64,000 bases of DNA, from contig NZ_JAJFZM010000016.1 of assembly GCF_020733705.1 (NCBI RefSeq), positions 310,001-374,000 on the forward strand. Direction: 5' to 3'. Source of the DNA: Nocardia australiensis (GTDB lineage Bacteria; Actinomycetota; Actinomycetes; Mycobacteriales; Mycobacteriaceae). A program made the position numbers and the translations under genes. Within the stretch, counting starts at the first letter, position 1. Each line of letters opens with the position of its first letter. Positions 8,697 to 14,365 of the stretch are shown here, one piece after another. The notes under the pieces were generated by a model. It was not told where the DNA came from. It did not search any database and worked only from the letters and a program-made list of their open reading frames with translations.

Positions 8697-8736
8697 GTGG
8701 GCGCAGAGGGGTTCGAACCCCCGACCGCTGGTGTGT
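8697..8736 (-). other. att site: 40-bp copy of the tRNA-Val 3' end
   Basis: Forty bases identical to 12383-12422, covering the T-arm, variable region and part of the anticodon arm of tRNA-Val, in the same orientation. Sequence identity ends abruptly in the anticodon stem (GTGTGTGAAA here against GTGTGTAAAA in the tRNA). It cannot be a functional tRNA. Such 3'-end copies are the classical product of tyrosine-integrase insertion into a tRNA gene. Confidence 0.85.
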
Positions 8737-8792
8737 GAAAGCGCGCCGAACCGTCCGCCGGGTACCGCCCCGTCCGGCCGTATCTTCCTGTT

Positions 8793-8812
8793 TAGGGACG
8801 CTGTAGGGACGC
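8793..8812. repeat. Two TAGGGACGC repeats on the inner side of the left att copy
   Basis: TAGGGACGC occurs at 8793-8801 and 8804-8812, an 11-bp period, about 57 bp from the end of the att core. It mirrors the TGCCCCATG boxes on the other side and is a candidate second integrase arm. Confidence 0.5.
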
Positions 8813-9060
8813 CGGGAGTGAGCCGAGCCTCGAGGCCACCGAATCTGTCAGTGGCTGGCCTTATTCTCCCCGCATGAGGGCGCTGAGGGCCGAGCGTGGT
8901 GTCACCTTCAGCACGACCGGGCTCGGTCGGGTGAAGGCGGCCGATTACGTGGTGGTGTCGAGCAATCCGATCAAGAGCGACCTCGAAGCGTGCCGGGAAC
9001 TCGGCGCGACGGCTGCGCCGCAGCCTCGGGGTCGACCAATTCACGGCGGGCAGAGGGGCG

Positions 9061-9981
9061 ATGAGCGACAAACAGAGTTGGCAGGCGGAGTGGGCGGTGG
9101 AGCGTGAACAGAGGCTGGCTCTCCTGGCGAAACTTTCCGGCAAGGAGCACCACGAACGACTAGACGCCCTGAATCGGGTCTCACGATTGTTCTCGACCAA
9201 CGGTGCCGAGCTGACCAAGCACATTTCGACGTTTGTCGGCACTGCCCGGCACGTGAACGATCTTCCGGACGAGTTCGAACACGAGGCTGTGCGTCTTTTC
9301 CACAACTACATTGCGTCTGTCGCCACCCTTCGCGATGTACAACGCAGTACCCACCGCAAGCTCTGGTCGAAGCGTCTTCCCAACGATCAGCGGCGCGACG
9401 ACAACGACACCAGAACGGTCTGGGAAGTCGAGACCTACGAACCGAAGGTTACTGAGCTTTTCGGCGACGACGACATCAAGTTCTTGTTCGATCTCCGAAA
9501 CTTCACAGTGCATTACGCCGTGCCGATGATGTCGATTGGCACGACGCTGAGTCACCGCCCACCCGGACCGGCGATGTGGATCAACACAGTCGAACTCGAG
9601 CGAGACGAACTGGACAAGTACTCCAGATGGGGAGGGCCGGCCAAACGCTTCCTCAAAACCCAGGCGAAAGACGTTGAGTTCCTTCCTCTATTGGAGAAGT
9701 ATTCAACGCGCGCCCGTCAGTTCTACGGCTGGTTTTGGGACCAGGTGAAAGAGGCGGTCCGGTGTCAAGTTGATGAATACCATTGTAAGAGCAATGAATT
9801 CGAGTTCTGGCTGGCCGAGGAGATGGCGAAGCCTGATTGGGAGCCGACACCGGGCGGTATGCCAATTCCAGGTTCATTGCGGCGCAATAGAGCGCGTGCT
9901 CACGCGGATAGGTGCGCTCACGCCGCCCCCGTACGCCGCTCCAGCGCTCGCCCGATGAGCGCTCGGGCGGCGTCGTTGTAG
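9061..9981 (+). CDS. Hypothetical protein with an RNxxxH motif (possible HEPN-like)
   Basis: A 306-residue, largely helical and charged protein starting at ATG 9061 after AGAGGGG. I do not recognise the family. Residues 146-151 (RNFTVH in DLRNFTVHY) fit the R-x4-H motif of HEPN ribonuclease or nucleotide-transfer domains, preceded by an all-helical stretch rich in Leu, Arg and Glu, as in HEPN proteins; a single motif is weak evidence. The last 35 or so residues turn Arg/Ala-rich and lie antisense to the next gene, overlapping it by 64 bp, which suggests the original stop codon was lost at a junction near 9890-9920. It is the only sizeable unbroken reading frame in the element remnant. Confidence 0.55.
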   Translation: MSDKQSWQAEWAVEREQRLALLAKLSGKEHHERLDALNRVSRLFSTNGAELTKHISTFVGTARHVNDLPDEFEHEAVRLFHNYIASVATLRDVQRSTHRKLWSKRLPNDQRRDDNDTRTVWEVETYEPKVTELFGDDDIKFLFDLRNFTVHYAVPMMSIGTTLSHRPPGPAMWINTVELERDELDKYSRWGGPAKRFLKTQAKDVEFLPLLEKYSTRARQFYGWFWDQVKEAVRCQVDEYHCKSNEFEFWLAEEMAKPDWEPTPGGMPIPGSLRRNRARAHADRCAHAAPVRRSSARPMSARAASL

Positions 9982-10169
9982 GCGGCCTGGTCGGCGAGCA
10001 GGGTGAAGGTCTTCTCGTGCAGGGCGATCTCGGACGGGCGGGTGATGGTCAGTTCGGCGCTGACGGTCTCGGTGATCACCTGGGCGGTCCAGGACCAGGT
10101 AGGTGCGAGGATCATCAGGGCCCAGAACGGAGCGGTGACGTCGAAGGCGAGATCAAACAGCCGGTTCAT
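9918..10169 (-). pseudogene. Chimeric ORF: ABA4-like N-terminus joined to a DUF5753-like C-terminus
   Basis: From the ATG at 10169 the first 30 residues (MNRLFDLAFDVTAPFWALMI and LAPTWSWT) are the beginning of an ABA4-like membrane protein, a family of about 140 residues with four helices. The frame then changes character without a break: ITETVSAELTITRPSEIALHEKTF, LLADQAAYNDAARALIGRAL. That pattern resembles the very end of DUF5753, the C-terminal domain of Scr1-type XRE regulators. About 100 residues of the ABA4 protein and 200 of the regulator are missing. I take this as a deletion joint that kept frame. It overlaps the upstream membrane gene by 17 bp, the normal pairing for ABA4-like genes. 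Confidence 0.55.
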
Positions 10170-10725
10170 TCGACTTCCCGTGGCCGGATCGGACTGCGGT
10201 ACCCGCTGCGGCAACGCAGACAATGGCCAGCAGCACGAACTCGCTCGCGGTCGTCGGATCGCGGTGGAGCAGCGGCTGCCCGCGCTGAGCTTGCCAGGTG
10301 GTCAGGACGACGACTGCCGCATAACCGGCCGCCGCGATCCAGACCAGACGAACGCGCAGGGTTGCATTGCCCAGCCGGCGGATGCGTTTCGATCCCGCGG
10401 CCAGCAATACCGCGATAAGCGGAAGTAGTTGCAGGGCGTGCAGGCCGACGAAGTGCGGCACCCTCAGGTCACCATGTGTCGTGCTCCAACCGGTCACCGG
10501 CATCCCCGGAGTCCCATCCGGTGCTCCGACAGTGTGTGCGCCGGAGACACCGTCGATGCCGGACGGTAGATCGGCCATCAGTTTGCCCAATGCCATGCCG
10601 ACCAACGAGATAGCGATGCCGAACCGAATCGCCCAGGTCAGCGCTGGATCGCTGACGCGGCGCACGGCAAGTGATACACCGGCCACAAGCGTGCCGACGA
10701 ATAGAACTGCGATGGTCAGGCCCAT
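10153..10725 (-). pseudogene. Integral membrane protein, N-terminally truncated, partner of the ABA4-like gene
   Basis: The frame gives hydrophobic helices: MGLTIAVLFVGTLVAGVSLAV, then FGIAISLVGMALGKLMADLP, LHALQLLPLIAVLLAA, WIAAAGYAAVVVLTTW and FVLLAIVCVAAAGTAV. The coding sense continues upstream of the ATG (HFNVATEFDTTLWQF) for at least 12 more codons without a start, and beyond that a different frame opens with VTTGNITAALREVLRRAEP behind a ribosome-binding site. So the true N-terminus has been replaced by the start of another gene. The loop between helices 2 and 3 carries VSGAHTVGAPDGTPGMPVTGW. Function unknown; neighbouring overlap with an ABA4-like frame is usual for this membrane protein. 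Confidence 0.55.
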
Positions 10726-10981
10726 GAATTGCCACAGCGTGGTGTCGAATTCGGTCGCGACATTGAAATGACTGCGGGTTCCGCGCGCCGCAGCACTTCG
10801 CGCAATGCGGCAGTGATATTGCCGGTAGTCACAACATCTCCAAGAACGGATAACGCAACTATTCGTTGGTTGCTAGTTTGATATCCATATATCGATCAGC
10901 AAAAGGGACGCGACAAATGTAGTTGCGGATCATTGATAAGGAGCATGCGCAGTGTGGTTCGCAGCGGCTCCGTGCTCGCAT

Positions 10982-11509
10982 TCAGCTGACGCGTTCCAAG
11001 TTCTCGATCATGCGTCCCATGACGTCCATCATGGTGGCGAACCCCTCGGGGCTGACCCCGGTTGCCGAGAGGTCTCGGATCCGATCCACGGACTTTGCTG
11101 CTTCGCTGTGTGCGGTGCGCCCAGCGGGCGTCAGGACATAGCGAGAGTCCGGACTCTGCTCGACCCAGGCGCGGGCAGTCAGTTCGGCGACCACTTCGTC
11201 GACGTTCTCCCGATTCGCGTCCCAGAACGGACGCAGTGCGTCGGTCAGTTGCGCCGCATCGGCCGGGCTCCGGCTGATGACGTTAAGAGTCTGCCACTGG
11301 CGGCGGGTGAGACCGGCCTCGGTCAGAAGCTTGTCGAAGGTGGACTCGATCAACTGGTCGAGTCGCTTGAGTTGGAATCCGATCAACCTGCTGTCGGTCG
11401 GCTCGGTAGCCACCGTCGAGCTGGGTGGGTCCTGCCCCTGGCTCGAGCACGCGGCCAATGGCAGCGCGGCAGTGGTCAAGACGCAGAGGAGAAGTGAGCG
11501 GATGCGCAT
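10982..11509 (-). CDS. Lipoprotein signal peptide fused to a MarR-type helix-turn-helix domain
   Basis: The ATG at 11509 is preceded by GAGGTG. The first 24 residues are a textbook lipoprotein signal (MRIRSLLLCVLTTAALPLAAC, lipobox LAAC), then about 20 residues of Ser/Thr/Pro linker. From residue 43 on the sequence is a complete MarR regulator: IGFQLKRLDQLIESTFDKLL, RRQWQTLNVISRSPADAAQL, winged-helix YVLTPAGRTAHSEA and a C-terminal dimerisation helix. A lipid-anchored MarR protein outside the membrane would make no sense, so this is probably a deletion fusion between a secreted-lipoprotein gene and a MarR gene, kept in frame. It diverges from a second MarR gene across a perfect operator-like dyad. 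Confidence 0.65.
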   Translation of the reverse strand: MRIRSLLLCVLTTAALPLAACSSQGQDPPSSTVATEPTDSRLIGFQLKRLDQLIESTFDKLLTEAGLTRRQWQTLNVISRSPADAAQLTDALRPFWDANRENVDEVVAELTARAWVEQSPDSRYVLTPAGRTAHSEAAKSVDRIRDLSATGVSPEGFATMMDVMGRMIENLERVS

Positions 11510-11533
11510 TGTGGCACCTCCATGTCGATTTAC

Positions 11534-11559
11534 AACTACTTGTCTAAGTGCAAGTAGTT
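11534..11559. promoter_or_regulatory. Perfect inverted repeat in the MarR/lipoprotein intergenic region
   Basis: AACTACTTG, 8-bp spacer, CAAGTAGTT. It occupies the 70-bp gap between divergent genes and resembles a MarR-family operator, so the plus-strand MarR gene probably represses both itself and the lipoprotein promoter. Confidence 0.65.
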
Positions 11560-11579
11560 TGGAACGATAACATGCCGGT

Positions 11580-11993
11580 ATGGATGATGTCGATCGTGTG
11601 GAGCAGGCGATGATCGCGATTCGCCGCCGCCAGACCAAGCGCACGCTGGCGGGCGGAAAGGAGATCGCCGGGCAGGCGTTCGACGTCCTCGATGTCATCG
11701 AATCCTCCGACGAACCCACTGTGTCTACAGTGGCGGTGGCCCTGGCGGTTGACCAGCCACGCGCGAGCAAACTGATTGCCACCGCAGTCGGAGCGAACCT
11801 GGTGCGGCGGGTCGCCGATCAGACCGATGGCCGACGTTCAGTGTTGGTGCTGACCGACCGCGGGCAGGCGGTCGTCGCCGCAGTGCACCGTCGCCGCCGC
11901 GAGGCGTTCGATCAAGCGATGTCTGGGTGGACCGCATGCGAGCGGGGCGAATTCGCGCGGCTACTTACCCGTTTCGTCGATGCGATGGCCTAA
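11580..11993 (+). CDS. MarR-family transcriptional regulator
   Basis: A 137-residue winged-helix protein. The HTH is seen as STVAVALAVDQPRASKLIATAV and the wing as RVADQTDGRRSVLVLTDRGQAVV, followed by a C-terminal helix (AMSGWTACERGEFARLLTRFVDAM). Length and layout are normal for MarR. It starts at ATG 11580, 21 bp from the operator-like dyad it likely binds, and it is divergent from the lipoprotein-MarR fusion. The native target was probably the gene that contributed the lipoprotein signal. The gene is intact, unlike most around it. Confidence 0.8.
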   Translation: MDDVDRVEQAMIAIRRRQTKRTLAGGKEIAGQAFDVLDVIESSDEPTVSTVAVALAVDQPRASKLIATAVGANLVRRVADQTDGRRSVLVLTDRGQAVVAAVHRRRREAFDQAMSGWTACERGEFARLLTRFVDAMA

Positions 11994-12301
11994 ATCGTTC
12001 GTTTCGCCACCGACCGGGGTGGCATCAGTCGATGCCCTCTCGGCGGCAATGCCAATGAGACGCTGGACATCCGGGTGCTCCGGTGGGCGACGTTGTCACG
12101 CGCAGTGCCCTGGGTGCCCCCGATTGTGCTACTCGAGGAGGCCGGGATACCAGCCGCCCAGATACGCGACAGCATACTCATGAGCAGTCATTTCGAGTTT
12201 CACCGAGCAAACTCGCGCCAGATGGCTCGCGAGCTCGGGTGATGATGCGCTGCGGGGCATTGCCAGAGTGGAGAGGGCTCATAGCGACGATACTGGGCTG
12301 T
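11994..12301 (+). other. Non-coding or degenerate stretch between MarR and the right att arm
   Basis: One frame stays open from about 12000 to a TGA near 12240 and reads ...NANETLDIRVLRWATLSRAV, PWVPPIVLLEEAGIPAAQIRD, then SSHFEFHRANSRQMARELG. It has protein-like composition but no clear start and no family I recognise; it may be the tail of another truncated gene. The rest holds nothing I can identify. Confidence 0.3.
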
Positions 12302-12353
12302 GGCCCCGTGTTCGCCCCACAGCGTCCGTTGCATCGGCGCTGGCTGCCCCGCT
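12302..12353. repeat. Diverged arm-type repeats beside the intact tRNA core
   Basis: GGCCCCGTG (12302), CGCCCCACA (12313) and TGCCCCGCT (12345) occur with spacings of 11 and 32 bp and end 38 bp from the att core, almost the same geometry as TGCCCCATG x3 at 8617-8667 (11 and 31 bp, 38 bp). The shared layout, with sequence drift, suggests two related integrases or one element duplicated and diverged. Confidence 0.5.
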
Positions 12354-12383
12354 GAAAGCAGCGTCTGCCTCGATGTTCACTTG

Positions 12384-12455
12384 TGGGCGCAGAGGGGTTC
12401 GAACCCCCGACCGCTGGTGTGTAAAACCAGAGCTCTACCGCTGAGCTATACGCCC
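12384..12455 (-). tRNA. tRNA-Val (anticodon UAC)
   Basis: Folds as a standard 72-nt tRNA on the minus strand: acceptor 5' GGGCGTA with 3' TGCGCCC, D-arm GCTC/GAGC, anticodon stem CTGGT/ACCAG with loop TTTACAC (anticodon TAC), five-base variable region, T-arm GGGGG/CCCTC with loop TTCGAAC, discriminator A. The CCA end is not encoded. It lies next to ahpE, and its 3' half is the integration target for the neighbouring element, which restores the tRNA sequence through the att core. Confidence 0.95.
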
Positions 12456-12487
12456 TTGGTCCGCCGGCGGATACCGGCGGGATCGGT

Positions 12488-12967
12488 CTATGAATCTAGC
12501 GCGGCGAGCGCTTTCTCCCAAGCCGCCTGGTCACGGGGCTCGCCGGGGCCGTTCATTTCGGCGAAACGGACGATTCCGTCTCGGTCGATGACGAACGTGC
12601 CACGGTTGGCGAAACCGGATTTGTCGTTGAAGACACCGTAGGTTTGGGCTACGGCGCCGTGTGGCCAGAAGTCCGACAGGAGCGGGAAGACGTAGCCCTG
12701 TTCGGCGGCCCAGATCTTGTGGGTGGGCGGCGGGCCGACCGAGATGGCCAAGATTTCCGCGTCATCGTTCTGGAACTTCGGCAGTTCGTCACGGACCTTG
12801 CACAGCTCGCCCTGGCAGATGCCGGTGAAGGCGAGCGGGTAGAACACGATCAGCACGTTCTTCTTGCCCAGGAAGTCCGAGAGCGAGACTTCCTGGTTGT
12901 TCTGATCCTTGAGTGTGAAATTCGGCGCGACAGAGCCGACCTCTAGCGGGCCAACCTCCAACGGCAT
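12488..12967 (-). CDS. ahpE: AhpE-type one-cysteine peroxiredoxin
   Basis: A 159-residue peroxiredoxin. The peroxidatic cysteine lies in PLAFTGICQGELC, with upstream FTLKDQNNQEVSLSDF and the conserved Arg in TFVIDRDGIVRF. The second Cys in GELC is in the position seen in AhpE and PrxE-type enzymes. It would reduce hydrogen peroxide and peroxynitrite or fatty-acid peroxides, with electrons from mycothiol/mycoredoxin. The gene order ahpE, DUF3052, lipoprotein, aceE matches that recalled for M. tuberculosis Rv2238c-Rv2241. Confidence 0.92.
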   Translation of the reverse strand: MPLEVGPLEVGSVAPNFTLKDQNNQEVSLSDFLGKKNVLIVFYPLAFTGICQGELCKVRDELPKFQNDDAEILAISVGPPPTHKIWAAEQGYVFPLLSDFWPHGAVAQTYGVFNDKSGFANRGTFVIDRDGIVRFAEMNGPGEPRDQAAWEKALAALDS

Positions 12968-13042
12968 CGTGAACCTCCATCGGTGTCGGGCTAACGCCGG
13001 GCGGCATGAAAGCCGCCCGGCGGAACCATAGCGAATGACCGG

Positions 13043-13465
13043 TCAGCGCTGCTTGGAGGGCGCTTTCGGTTGCACCAGGCGGCTGCCTGCCCAGTCTCCG
13101 AGATTGATCGCGGAGGTTTGCGTGAAACCTGCTGGTGGTGCGGACTCGGCGATTTCACTCGGGTCGACGTGTCCAGGATTTCCGGTCTTGGGAGTGAGCA
13201 CCCAGACGAATCCCTCGTCCGAAAGCAGACCGGTGACCTCCATCAGGGCATCCACCAGATCCCCGTCGTCGTCGCGCCACCACAGCAATACGACGTCCAT
13301 GACCTCATCGGAGTCCTCATCGAGCAGCTCGCTGCCGATGACTTCCTCGATGTCGGCTCTCAGGTCGTCGTTGGTGTCCTCATCCCAGCCCAGTTCCTGG
13401 ACAACCATGCCGTGAATAATGCCAAGCTTCTGAGCGTAGTTCTGCGCGTCCGCCGCGGCGACCAC
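13043..13465 (-). CDS. DUF3052 domain protein
   Basis: A 140-residue acidic protein. It starts with GTG at 13465 after GAGGAGG, reads VVQELGWDEDTNDDLRADIE and GSELLDEDSDEVMDVVLLWW in the first half, then GFVWVLTPKTGNPGHVDPSEI and a C-terminal SAINLGDWAGSRLV. These are the hallmarks of the DUF3052 family, small cytoplasmic proteins found across actinobacteria next to ahpE and aceE. Its biochemical role is not known to me. It is divergent from nothing here: it sits 77 bp upstream of ahpE and shares its direction, so the two may be co-transcribed. Confidence 0.9.
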   Translation of the reverse strand: MVAAADAQNYAQKLGIIHGMVVQELGWDEDTNDDLRADIEEVIGSELLDEDSDEVMDVVLLWWRDDDGDLVDALMEVTGLLSDEGFVWVLTPKTGNPGHVDPSEIAESAPPAGFTQTSAINLGDWAGSRLVQPKAPSKQR

Positions 13466-13592
13466 GGTGGTGTCCTCCTCAAATCAGGTGATAGGTAGTT
13501 GCAAGCGAACATGGTTATCGGCTCGAGCGCAAGCTGATCGGACGAAATAACCCTTGAATGTCGTGTGACAAGTTCGTGCCGATGGCTCTCGA

Positions 13593-14150
13593 TCAGCGCT
13601 TCGGGCACGCGTCGCGGACCGCGTTACGTGCGTCGTTGACCCGTTTGCTCGCGTCGTTAAGCGGTCCAACCGGTGCGGTGTAGGTCATCTTGCGAGTCTC
13701 CGACGCCAACAGCCGGGCGGCCGCAACGTACTCGGTGAAGTTCGCCGACAAGTCAATTGGCAGCGCATCGTTGGTGGAGTTTACTCCGGTCTCGACTTTG
13801 TTGGCGGCCTCATCGAGTGTCGCCGCGGCCTCCTCACGCTTGGCCGCGTAGTCGGGTGCGTTGGCGTCGTGGGCGTTGATGAAGTCGTTGTACTTCGAGA
13901 CGCCGACGCCGGTGGTGTTGGGGAACTGCGCACAGTTGTCGCCGATGACCTGTGCCTGTGCCGCCGCTTTGCGTGAGGAACTGGCCGCGGCCGACGAAGA
14001 GGCTGCCTCGGTCTTGTATGTCGCTAGTTCCTGCGCGTTCGGACTCGCGACCCCCTCGACCTGATTCGCACACCCCGCCACGGTCAGACCGGCGGCCACC
14101 GCCAGGCCCGCGCACACCAACCCGAACCCCCGTGGGTCCAGCACCTTCAT
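13593..14150 (-). CDS. Putative lipoprotein (Rv2240c-like position)
   Basis: A 185-residue protein with a lipoprotein signal peptide ending in LTVAGC around residue 27, then a linker of Ala, Ser and Glu, and a helical body (YAAKREEAAATLDEAANKVE, DASKRVNDARNAVRDAC). Two further cysteines occur (DNCAQF and DACPKR at the end), which could form a disulfide. ATG at 14150 follows GGAGAGGACG. Function unknown. It lies divergently to aceE, as a small secreted protein does at the same place in mycobacteria, so a conserved but uncharacterised role next to the pyruvate dehydrogenase locus is likely. Confidence 0.8.
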   Translation of the reverse strand: MKVLDPRGFGLVCAGLAVAAGLTVAGCANQVEGVASPNAQELATYKTEAASSSAAASSSRKAAAQAQVIGDNCAQFPNTTGVGVSKYNDFINAHDANAPDYAAKREEAAATLDEAANKVETGVNSTNDALPIDLSANFTEYVAAARLLASETRKMTYTAPVGPLNDASKRVNDARNAVRDACPKR

Positions 14151-14365
14151 CGTCCTCTCCGCTCCTGCTCGTACTACGGCAGCCTCGACTCACGTTCCCT
14201 GCAGAACGGTACTGGATTCGCGACTGACATGATGACCTGGGACACATCATCCGGAAGGATGGAGGTGCGCCCGAACCCTTTCGTAAGCGGGCGGTTCGCC
14301 AACCAAGCGTGCCCGCCCGGGGAAACAGACGTCATCACATGTCCACCCCTGTACGAGGAGCAGAT

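Larger units (their letters stand above)
8697..12422. mobile_element. Decayed integrative element between two tRNA-Val att copies
   Basis: The 3.7-kb segment is bounded by direct 40-bp copies of the tRNA-Val 3' end. It holds a hypothetical protein gene, fused or truncated ORFs and two MarR-related genes, but no integrase, excisionase or replication gene that I can see. Short repeats flank the cores: two TAGGGACGC copies just inside the left end and three diverged TGCCCC-type boxes just inside the right end. The left core also has TGCCCCATG boxes on its outer side, suggesting a second element once abutted it. I therefore call it a remnant incapable of moving alone. The internal genes look chromosomal, so some may have been carried in by recombination. 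Confidence 0.6.

Noticed and set aside
8697..8736. Functional second tRNA-Val gene
   Set aside because: Only the 3' part is present; acceptor 5' strand, D-arm and half of the anticodon stem are missing.
8874..9107. Small plus-strand frame (VTFSTTGLGRVKAADYVVV...) between the att copy and the HEPN-like gene
   Set aside because: It overlaps the next gene by 47 bp, has no clear ribosome site and turns Gly/Arg-rich at the end. It may be a fragment but I cannot support it as a gene.
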